DNA of 64,000 nt from Marinomonas alcarazii. GTDB lineage: Bacteria; Pseudomonadota; Gammaproteobacteria; Pseudomonadales; Marinomonadaceae. Positions 57,263-64,000 of the stretch are shown piece after piece (position 1 is the stretch's first letter; each line of letters starts with the position of its first letter). The DNA lies in the NCBI RefSeq assembly GCF_003208215.1, contig NZ_QKLW01000001.1, positions 124,001 to 188,000 of the forward strand, in the 5' to 3' direction. The notes beneath the pieces are model-generated. The model searched no databases. It was not told where the DNA came from and saw nothing but the letters and a program-made list of their open reading frames with translations. The position numbers and the translations under genes are program-made.

Positions 57263-59113
57263 ATGATTGATCGCTTGCACGAGAAAGGCGTTAGTGCCTT
57301 GTCAAAATTCAAAGTTCCTCACTTATCTCTTGGTGTCGTTGCTGCTTCGCTATTAAGTGCATCAGCAATGGCCCAAACAGAGACCACTTATAATACGGCT
57401 CATTCAAACGACGAGACTCGCCCTAATATTCTATTGATTATGGCAGATGATTTGGGGTATTCCGATTTAAGTGCCTATGGCAGTGAAATACACACTCCAA
57501 ATATTGATGCGTTAGCGACTCAGGGGCGTATTTTAACCAATTTCCACACTTCGGCGGTATGTTCGCCTACTCGAGCAAGTCTGATGACAGGCGTTGATCA
57601 TCATTTAGCGGGTATCGGTAATATGGGGGAAGTAGTTGGCATAAATATCATTAAAGATAATCCGATTACTGCACCTTGGGGGAAATCTAATACTTATGAT
57701 TTTGATCACATTCCAGAAGGATATCGTGGTCATTTAAGTGAGAAGACTGTCACAATGCCAGAGTTGTTATCCGATGCTGGTTATCATACTTATATGGTTG
57801 GAAAGTGGCATTTGGCATACGATGTTAAGGCGCCAGATAAAGATCATAAAACTTGGTACAGAATAAATAAAAGCGCTTTGCCATATGCGCGTGGGTTTGA
57901 TAAATCATTTATATTGGTAAATGGAGGAGGATCGCATTTTGCTCCATCTAGTCCACCGACACCGCTAGACATCACTATGTATGCGGAAGATGATCGAGTG
58001 TTTCCATCTAAAATGCTGCCTAAAGATTTCTATTCTACAGAGTTTTATACCAATAAATTAATAAGCTACATAGATTCAAACTTGAAAGACGGTAGGCCTT
58101 TTTTTGCTTATGCTGCTTATACGGCACCCCATTGGCCATTACAGGCACCTCAAGCAGATATTGACGCACAAAAAGGGCGCTACGATGCAGGTTACGATGT
58201 TATCAAGCAGCAGCGTTTGGCTAGAATGAAACGCCTTGGTCTAATTGACAATGTAATGTTACCGGCTAAAGAGTCTCTTGGTGAAAAACATTGGAATGAG
58301 TTGAATGCCGAAGAAAAGTTAATAGAAGCTAAATCCATGGAGATTTACGCAGCGATGGTAAGTAATTTAGACCGACATGTTGGTCGGTTGGTTTCGCATT
58401 TGAAGGAAATAGGTGAGTATGACAATACTATTATTGCCTTTATGTCAGACAACGGTGCTGAGGGGGCAGCGGCGTTTATGCCTCGAATTCCTGGAACTAA
58501 GGTAGATAACTCATTAGAGAATATGGGTAAACCCGGCTCTGTTGTCGCTTATGGCTCTCGTTGGGCTGAGGTGGGTTCTGCACCTTTCCGTTTGTTTAAA
58601 GGTTTTACTGGGGCAGAAGGAGGAACTGCCTCTCCACTAATAATTAAGCTGAATGCCCAGAAAGAACAAAGGCCGACATCGTCTGCTCGTGTTCAAGTAA
58701 CGGATATGCTGCCTACCTTTTTGGAAGCGGCGGGCGTTGAGATGCCTAAATCAACTTATCAAGGTAAAGCTATTTATTCCCCAGAAGGCGTTTCTTTGCT
58801 AACAGCTTTACAGCAACCTCAAGCTTTTTCAATAGTTCACCCTGAAGGAACTGTTTTGGCGGATGAGTTGATGGGGGCAAGTTATGTTGTTCGTGATAAT
58901 TGGAAGTTGAGTCAGCAAGCCACGATGAGTAAAACGCCAGTATTTAGGAAAGATGTACCTTGGGCACTTTATGATTTGTCGAAAGATCGAGGTGAAACTC
59001 TGGATTTATCGGCCCAACACCCAGAGCTTGTACGAGAGCTGAAAGGTGAGTTTGAAGAGTATATTCGACAAAATAATGTTATTGAGCATGCAGCGTCCTA
59101 CAGTGGTCGATAA
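57263..59113 (+). CDS. Cys-type sulfatase, exported
   Basis: A 616-residue type I sulfatase that hydrolyses sulfate esters. A signal peptide (about residues 1-37, ending SAMAQ) sends it out of the cytoplasm. RPNILLIMADDLGYSD supplies calcium ligands (D62, D63), C100 in AVCSPTRASLMTG is the Cys to be changed to formylglycine, GKWHL and FMSDNGAEG carry further active-site residues. It resembles arylsulfatase A-type enzymes; the natural substrate is unknown. The start is ATG 57263; GTG 57251 is possible. The maturase gene follows 75 bases later. Confidence 0.9.
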   Translation: MIDRLHEKGVSALSKFKVPHLSLGVVAASLLSASAMAQTETTYNTAHSNDETRPNILLIMADDLGYSDLSAYGSEIHTPNIDALATQGRILTNFHTSAVCSPTRASLMTGVDHHLAGIGNMGEVVGINIIKDNPITAPWGKSNTYDFDHIPEGYRGHLSEKTVTMPELLSDAGYHTYMVGKWHLAYDVKAPDKDHKTWYRINKSALPYARGFDKSFILVNGGGSHFAPSSPPTPLDITMYAEDDRVFPSKMLPKDFYSTEFYTNKLISYIDSNLKDGRPFFAYAAYTAPHWPLQAPQADIDAQKGRYDAGYDVIKQQRLARMKRLGLIDNVMLPAKESLGEKHWNELNAEEKLIEAKSMEIYAAMVSNLDRHVGRLVSHLKEIGEYDNTIIAFMSDNGAEGAAAFMPRIPGTKVDNSLENMGKPGSVVAYGSRWAEVGSAPFRLFKGFTGAEGGTASPLIIKLNAQKEQRPTSSARVQVTDMLPTFLEAAGVEMPKSTYQGKAIYSPEGVSLLTALQQPQAFSIVHPEGTVLADELMGASYVVRDNWKLSQQATMSKTPVFRKDVPWALYDLSKDRGETLDLSAQHPELVRELKGEFEEYIRQNNVIEHAASYSGR

Positions 59114-59188
59114 GTTCTGAAGTGACGACTGATGCAGTATTTAAGCTTTTAGCTGCTTCAGTCGTATGTTTTTATTGAAGGCGGTGTT

Positions 59189-60424
59189 ATGAATCAGATT
59201 GTAGATCGAATTAATCACTTTGGGGTGATGGCTAAGCCAAGTGGCTCGGTCTGTAATATTGACTGTACTTATTGCTTCTATCTGGAAAAAGAGAACCTTT
59301 ATCCAGATAGAAAAAAACAGTGGCGTATGAATGATACGACATTGGAAAATTACATTCGTGATCAGATACAGTCACAAAAAGGTGATGTTATTGAGTTTGT
59401 TTGGCAGGGAGGTGAGCCTACTCTTCTGGGCTTAGACTTCTTCCGTCAGGCTGTGACCTTTCAAGAGCAGTATAAAGGACGGAAAACGGTTACTAATGCT
59501 TTACAAACTAATGCTACTTTGCTGGATAAGGAATGGGCTTTATTTTTCAACAAGCATCATTTTTTAATTGGAGTTTCTATAGATGGTGATCGCATAAGTA
59601 ATGACACTTATCGCCTTTCCCGAAAGGGCAAGAGTACCTTTGATGATACGCTAAAAGGGGTTGAGCTGCTGAAAAAGCATAACGTGGATTTTAATACGTT
59701 AACCGTGGTCAATGCTGAAAATGTGAGACGTCCCTTAAATGTCTATGCTTTCTTAAAGCGTATAGGCAGTCAATATATGCAATTCATTCCCTTGGTTGAA
59801 CGTAAAGCCATTGTGCCTGATCGCGACGGTTTGATATTAATACAGCCTACTTTTGAAGGTGAATCAAATCTTGCTGAATGGTCAGTTCAAGCAAAAGCAT
59901 ACGGTAAATTCTTGAATACTATTTTTGATTATTGGATTCAAAACGATTTAGGAAAAGTTTTTGTGATGAATTTTGAGCAAACCATGAGCCAATTAGTTGG
60001 TCGGCCTGGTTCGTGTGTTTTTAATGAAACGTGTGGTAGCAGTGTCGCAATGGAATCTAATGGGGATGTTTATTCCTGTGATCATTACGTATACCCAGAG
60101 CATAAGCTGGGCAACATTAATGAAACCTCTTTGATTGATTTAGTTAATTTGCCGCAAAATCGTAAGTTTGGTCAAGATAAACGAGATAACATTAGTGTTG
60201 ATTGTTTGCAGTGTGAGGTGCGTTCTGTATGTCATGGTGGGTGTCCAAAACATCGGTTTGAACCATCCAGTGACGGTTTGTTAAATCGCAATTATCTATG
60301 TGATGGGTTTAAATCGCATTTTTCTCATGCTGTACCAAAAATGTTGGAAACCATGAGATTATTGAATCATCAGTTGCCCATGAAAAAAGTTAAGCAAGAG
60401 ATAAAGGGAAGATTTTATTCATAG
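59189..60424 (+). CDS. Anaerobic sulfatase-maturating radical SAM enzyme
   Basis: A 411-residue radical SAM protein that oxidises the active-site Cys or Ser of sulfatases to formylglycine in the cytoplasm. The SAM cluster motif is CNIDCTYC (C22, C26, C29). The C-terminal SPASM region has further Cys in SCVFNETCGSSVAMESNGDVYSCDH and DCLQCEVRSVCHGGCPKHRF, for two auxiliary clusters. WQGGEPTLLG is the conserved substrate-side motif. Its place after the Cys-type sulfatase makes that enzyme the obvious target. Confidence 0.92.
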   Translation: MNQIVDRINHFGVMAKPSGSVCNIDCTYCFYLEKENLYPDRKKQWRMNDTTLENYIRDQIQSQKGDVIEFVWQGGEPTLLGLDFFRQAVTFQEQYKGRKTVTNALQTNATLLDKEWALFFNKHHFLIGVSIDGDRISNDTYRLSRKGKSTFDDTLKGVELLKKHNVDFNTLTVVNAENVRRPLNVYAFLKRIGSQYMQFIPLVERKAIVPDRDGLILIQPTFEGESNLAEWSVQAKAYGKFLNTIFDYWIQNDLGKVFVMNFEQTMSQLVGRPGSCVFNETCGSSVAMESNGDVYSCDHYVYPEHKLGNINETSLIDLVNLPQNRKFGQDKRDNISVDCLQCEVRSVCHGGCPKHRFEPSSDGLLNRNYLCDGFKSHFSHAVPKMLETMRLLNHQLPMKKVKQEIKGRFYS

Positions 60425-60445
60425 CATAAAACGGTCCGAAAGGTC

Positions 60446-60488
60446 TTTTTTCTTTCTACTTAGTAGTGTATCGAGTAGAAAGAAAAAA
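60446..60488. repeat. Perfect 14-bp inverted repeat between convergent genes
   Basis: TTTTTTCTTTCTAC (60446-60459) and GTAGAAAGAAAAAA (60475-60488) form a perfect stem with a 15-base loop, between the maturase gene and the nitrilase gene. It could fold as an RNA hairpin, but there is no T-run on the far side in either direction. Confidence 0.6.
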
Positions 60489-60511
60489 TCCAAAAAACAA
60501 GCATATAGGTG

Positions 60512-61387
60512 TCATTCTATACTAGTTAATTTGAATTGTTTGGGCCAATCGCGGTAGTTAAATACTTGGCCTTCTTTACGAATGCGGGCGATTTCGGATA
60601 GGTCTACAGTGGCGTACACCCAGCCTGCTTCGTTATCTTTGCCTTCTGCCAAAATGCCATTATCAGGAAAGCCATAATCCACTGGAGTGTAAATACTGGC
60701 GCGTCCTGTATTGACGTCTACCGCTTCTGACCAAGGCGCGTTGCCAATGGTTGGGGATTGCACCACGTAGCATTGGTTTTCTAAAGCGCGGGCTTGGCAG
60801 CCAATGCGCACTCGGTGAAAGCCTGCTTGAGTATCGGTGCAACTTGGCACCAATAGTAAATCAGCGCCTGCTGCGACTTGTCGATTAGCGATCATGGGAA
60901 ATTCTGAGTCGTAGCATATATGAATGCCGATTCGACCAAGGTCAGTATCAATGACTTTAATCTCTTTGCCACCACTGATGTGCCATTGTTCATTTTCAAA
61001 ACGCGTCATCATTAGTTTATCTTGATAATCAATCAGGCTTTTAGGACCAAATAGGTTCGCGCGATTTAGAAAACGTCCGTCTTGTTGTTCTGTTGGGAAG
61101 CTGCTGGCAAGAATCAATACATTGTGACGCTTTGCCAGTTCAGTATGTAGATCATGCCATTTAGCCAATAAAGTTTGCATGGCATGAAGCTGTTTCTGCA
61201 AGTCACTATAAACGGCTTTGCCAAACAGCGAGGCCAATTCCATGCTGCCGTATTCTGGGAAGACCAAAAGTTTAGCGTCTTGCTGAGCGGCATTGGTTAC
61301 CCAGCGGTCTAGTTTTTCAGCAAACTCTTCCCATTGTGTGAAAAAGCCAATGTCGTATTGTGCCGTCGCCAGTTTAAATGCGCTCAT
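60512..61387 (-). CDS. Nitrilase-superfamily carbon-nitrogen hydrolase
   Basis: A 291-residue hydrolase with the Glu-Lys-Cys triad of the superfamily: E45 in LVFPEYGS, K124 in YQDKLMMTRF and C158 in HICYDSEFP. Members cleave amides or nitriles or transfer the acyl group; the exact substrate is unknown. The HICYDSEFP form suggests an amidase or N-carbamoyl-type branch rather than true nitrilase. It is followed 15 bases from its start by the acetyltransferase gene, which lies upstream in the same orientation, so the two are probably one operon. Confidence 0.88.
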   Translation of the reverse strand: MSAFKLATAQYDIGFFTQWEEFAEKLDRWVTNAAQQDAKLLVFPEYGSMELASLFGKAVYSDLQKQLHAMQTLLAKWHDLHTELAKRHNVLILASSFPTEQQDGRFLNRANLFGPKSLIDYQDKLMMTRFENEQWHISGGKEIKVIDTDLGRIGIHICYDSEFPMIANRQVAAGADLLLVPSCTDTQAGFHRVRIGCQARALENQCYVVQSPTIGNAPWSEAVDVNTGRASIYTPVDYGFPDNGILAEGKDNEAGWVYATVDLSEIARIRKEGQVFNYRDWPKQFKLTSIE

Positions 61388-61402
61388 ATTATGTTATCTC
61401 GC

Positions 61403-61993
61403 TCATAGCAAGGACTTCATCCAAAAGGTCATGGGTTTAAGGGATTCTTCTTGTTCGCCAATTTCTTTCCAACTGAAATGAGTCGCGAGCTCTGGGCGCT
61501 TTTCATATCCACGATTACGCCAGAATTGATCCAGCGGTTGGTAATCAGCGGGGCGTGATGGGTGATCGTCTGGACGTTGTACGCCACAGAAGCAGGCGTA
61601 CTTTATGCCTTCAAGGTTTTTAGCATGCTCTTCGCGATGATCGAAGAAGGCCACACCGGCACCTTGGCCGCGATACTCAGGTAAAAGTACCGATTCACCA
61701 CAATAGAAAATGTCATCAAGGTTGTAACCGGCGTTGATAAAGGGCTGTGTTACTTCGTCGGTTTCATGGCGTAGTGGCAAACCGGTTGAAGCTCCAACAA
61801 TTTTATTGCCATCAAAAGCCAAGACGATCACGCTATTGGGCGCTTCAATATAGGTTTGAAGGTAGCGTGCTTCGTAGTGTGTATCGCCATCATAAAGATA
61901 GGGGAAGTCACGGAACACGCGCATACGTAGTTGAGCCAGTTCATCAATGTACTGGTTCAAGGAAGGGCCAGATAAACGTTGGAATGTCAGCAT
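61403..61993 (-). CDS. GNAT-family acetyltransferase
   Basis: A 196-residue N-acetyltransferase. The N-terminal LAQLRMRVFRDFPYLYDG and the acetyl-CoA loop LLPEYRGQGAGVAFFDHREEHAK are clear; FWRNRGYEK lies near the end. The acceptor is unknown. Its stop is 15 bases before the nitrilase-family start, so a shared pathway (for example amine or amide handling) is plausible. Confidence 0.85.
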   Translation of the reverse strand: MLTFQRLSGPSLNQYIDELAQLRMRVFRDFPYLYDGDTHYEARYLQTYIEAPNSVIVLAFDGNKIVGASTGLPLRHETDEVTQPFINAGYNLDDIFYCGESVLLPEYRGQGAGVAFFDHREEHAKNLEGIKYACFCGVQRPDDHPSRPADYQPLDQFWRNRGYEKRPELATHFSWKEIGEQEESLKPMTFWMKSLL

Positions 61994-62039
61994 AAGGGGG
62001 CGCTCTACGGTTTATCAGTTATTCATCAGTAAGCGTATT

Positions 62040-62447
62040 TTACGCGGATACTTGTGCGATCCAGTCTTCTAAGTTGTAGTAATTCGTGACGCGTGCCACT
62101 TTACCGTCGCGAATATCGAAGAAAGCGCCAGCCGGTAGTGTATAAGTTTGGCCGTTTGCTTCTGGCAAACCTTCGTCGGTGGCGATGTATTCACCCAATA
62201 CCGTAAACTCAACCGCAGCACGATCGCCCGCAGGGTTGGACATAACAACGATATCAGTAATGGTTTCCTTGTAGTTTGTGTTCATGCGCTCCATGAAACG
62301 AGCAAAGGTTGCTTTGCCTACTTCGCGGTTGCCTTGGTTGATATCGTGAATGACATCCTCGGTTAGCAAAGACAGAAAGGTGTCCATGTCTTGAGCATTG
62401 AAAGCATCGTAGTATGCGTGCAGTAGTTCAACGGTAGTCTGACTCAT
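62040..62447 (-). CDS. SnoaL/NTF2-like protein
   Basis: A 135-residue protein with the NTF2-like cone fold seen in ketosteroid-isomerase-related proteins: TTVELLHAYYDAFNAQDMDTFLSLLTEDVIHDINQG, ARFMERMN, AVEFTVLGEYIATDEGLP, and FFDIRDGKVARVTNYYNLEDWI. The start at 62447 is set by AGGAG eight bases upstream of MSQTT. Ligand and reaction are unknown. It may belong to the same minus-strand unit as the acetyltransferase and amidase genes. Confidence 0.8.
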   Translation of the reverse strand: MSQTTVELLHAYYDAFNAQDMDTFLSLLTEDVIHDINQGNREVGKATFARFMERMNTNYKETITDIVVMSNPAGDRAAVEFTVLGEYIATDEGLPEANGQTYTLPAGAFFDIRDGKVARVTNYYNLEDWIAQVSA

Positions 62448-62688
62448 GGCAAAGGCTCCTAAACATAAAAAAAGCAAAGGCAGAATGTTAATTATTTACG
62501 GAGCGTCGAGAAAGGTTTTTTTAAGGGATTGGCAAAAACAAGCAATTGCCTGTCGTCTGTGTAGGTTATTGTCGGTGATAAGCAACTGAGTGGTGTAGTT
62601 TGCTGATTAAAAAGTGACACTAAGGTGTATAAATCTGACTGCTTCGGGTAATGTTTTAGTGGAACGATGACTTGAGCAGGAAAATGAT

Positions 62689-63579
62689 ATGAGCATAGAG
62701 AAATCAAATGACGGTGTCTGTGAAGCGATTGAGACTATTATCAAGCCGCGAGAAAAGGACCTTGGTGAGTTTTCGGTAAGACGGACGTTGCCAACAACAC
62801 AGCGTAAAACGGTTGGTCCATGGATTTTCTTTGATCATATGGGGCCAGCGAATTTTTCGGCGGGTTCCGGTGTTAATGTTCGCCCACATCCACACATCAA
62901 TTTAGCAACAGTGACTTACCTGTTTGAAGGGGAGATATTACATCGAGACTCTTTGGGTAGTTACGCCACGATTACGCCAGGCGATATCAATTTAATGGTG
63001 GCTGGCAAAGGCATTACTCACTCGGAACGAGAACGCCCTGAGGTGAAGAATGTTCCTCATACATTGCATGGTTTGCAGTTATGGCTGGCTTTGCCTGAGA
63101 AAGATGAAGAAATCGAGCCAGCTTTTTATCATTACCCTGCGGCCAGTATTCCTTCTATAACAGTTGAAGGTGTACCGATTAGGGTTCTAATGGGAAGCGC
63201 TTATGGAGTGACGTCGCCTGTAAAAACCTATGCTGAAACCTTGTATGTCGAAGCGCACATGCAAGCGGGACAACGTTTAACCTTACCGAATACAGAAGAA
63301 CGCGCCATTTATGTGGTGAAGGGCGGTTTAAAAATAAAAGAAACTGTGATCCCTGAGTTTTCCATGGTGATCTTGTCCGCCGCTGATGAGGTGGTTATTG
63401 ACGCTACAGCGGGTTCGAGAATCGCATTTATTGGCGGTGAAAAAATAGGTAAGCGCTTTATCGAATGGAATTTTATTTCCAGTCGTAAAGAGCGTGTAGA
63501 ACAGGCGAAACGAGACTGGCAGGCAGGGGTGTTTCCAAAAGTTATTGGCGATGAGGACGAGTTTATTCCGTTACCTTAA
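62689..63579 (+). CDS. Pirin-family protein
   Basis: A 296-residue bicupin of the pirin family. The metal-binding HxH...H pattern is in PHPHINLATVTYLFEGEILHRDSLG and the pirin motif GKGITHSERER follows; FFDHMGPANF and LWLALPEKDEE are also typical. Some bacterial pirins act on quercetin or modulate pyruvate dehydrogenase; the role here is unknown. It lies 33 bases ahead of an OsmC-family gene, a common pairing. Confidence 0.9.
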   Translation: MSIEKSNDGVCEAIETIIKPREKDLGEFSVRRTLPTTQRKTVGPWIFFDHMGPANFSAGSGVNVRPHPHINLATVTYLFEGEILHRDSLGSYATITPGDINLMVAGKGITHSERERPEVKNVPHTLHGLQLWLALPEKDEEIEPAFYHYPAASIPSITVEGVPIRVLMGSAYGVTSPVKTYAETLYVEAHMQAGQRLTLPNTEERAIYVVKGGLKIKETVIPEFSMVILSAADEVVIDATAGSRIAFIGGEKIGKRFIEWNFISSRKERVEQAKRDWQAGVFPKVIGDEDEFIPLP

Positions 63580-63612
63580 AAACATGTTTAACCATTTTAT
63601 CGAGGGAATACC

Positions 63613-64000
63613 ATGACGATTCATCTAGAAAAAAGTGAGATTGGTCGTTACCGACAAACGATTCGTATAGACCAGCACAGTATTTTTTCCGATGCCGCTG
63701 TTGCTTTAGGCGGAGAGGATAGCGCACCAGACCCTCATGATCTTTATGATGCTTCATTAGCAGCATGCAAAGCGATCACTTTGCTGATGTATGCCCAACG
63801 AAAAAAAATAGCATTAACCAGTGTGGATATCGATATTGAGCGAGATAACAGTCGTGAAGGCAAAGGTATTTATGTGCTTAATGTCAGCCTTACATTAAAC
63901 GGTGATTTAACCGATGAGCAGCGTCAAAGCTTAGGGGTTATTGCAGAGAAATGTCCTATTCATAAATTGATGACGTCGGTTAGTACGGAAATTAATACCC
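63613..64000 (+). CDS. OsmC-family protein, 3' end outside window
   Basis: An open frame from ATG 63613 (GAGGGA upstream) to the window end, 129 codons seen. LYDASLAACKAITLLMYAQRKKIALTSVDIDIERD carries the first peroxidatic Cys in the OsmC arrangement, and the second is in IAEKCPIHKLMTS. OsmC-type proteins reduce organic hydroperoxides with paired cysteines; the CPIHKL form is typical of the YhfA/OsmC-like subgroup. It probably shares a transcript with the pirin gene. Confidence 0.85.
   Translation, partial: MTIHLEKSEIGRYRQTIRIDQHSIFSDAAVALGGEDSAPDPHDLYDASLAACKAITLLMYAQRKKIALTSVDIDIERDNSREGKGIYVLNVSLTLNGDLTDEQRQSLGVIAEKCPIHKLMTSVSTEINT

Overview
The window looks like a chromosomal segment of a marine gammaproteobacterium of the Oceanospirillales, most like Marinomonas. 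I infer this from protein resemblance (TrpS, CheW, Gsk, IhfB, LapAB, UvrB, SulP), moderate-to-low GC and the metabolic content; no search was run.

Positions 1-13.5 kb are ordinary core genome: the 3' end of trpS, a Tim44-like membrane protein, cheW, gsk, a MoeB/ThiF-type adenylyltransferase, trxB, ppa, ihfB, lapA-lapB, pyrF, a ComEA-like protein, a SulP transporter, uvrB and tRNA-Val(GAC). Convergent pairs are separated by clear bidirectional terminators.

Positions 13.5-45.1 kb form an accessory region bracketed by two direct repeats of about 0.85 kb. The left repeat begins inside the tRNA-Val terminator and the right one follows an IS5-type element. The left edge (13.5-17.1 kb) is a graveyard of toxin-antitoxin remnants (hipBA, a ParS-like antitoxin) plus one intact Fic gene. 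The body is an inositol catabolism region: a Gfo/Idh/MocA dehydrogenase and iolB on the plus strand; an iolC-iolD-iolE-mmsA-binding protein operon on the minus strand; a mocDEF-like O-demethylase operon (desaturase-like oxygenase, Rieske ferredoxin, FAD reductase) with an AraC regulator; an iolG-iolH-iolI-type operon; a divergent inositol ABC transporter; a LacI regulator; and an RpiR/IolR-type regulator. Together they could take myo-inositol, chiro-inositol and probably O-methyl-inositols (pinitol or ononitol type) to acetyl-CoA and central metabolism.

Positions 46-56.3 kb hold a second sugar locus: SorC regulator, FGGY kinase, ABC transporter with a DUF2291 lipoprotein, split transketolase and an RpiB-type isomerase. 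This gene set matches the D-apiose isomerase / apulose kinase / apulose-4-phosphate transketolase pathway. Near-identical GAATATATATTC palindromes lie upstream of the key operons of both loci, which suggests a shared or recently diverged control logic.

Positions 56.3-64 kb carry a secreted hypothetical protein, a Cys-type sulfatase with its radical-SAM maturase, a nitrilase-family amidase, a GNAT acetyltransferase, an NTF2-like protein, a pirin and a truncated OsmC-family gene. Inositols, methyl-inositols, apiose and sulfate esters are typical of seagrass, salt-marsh plant and algal material, so the region reads as adaptation to marine plant matter (inference).
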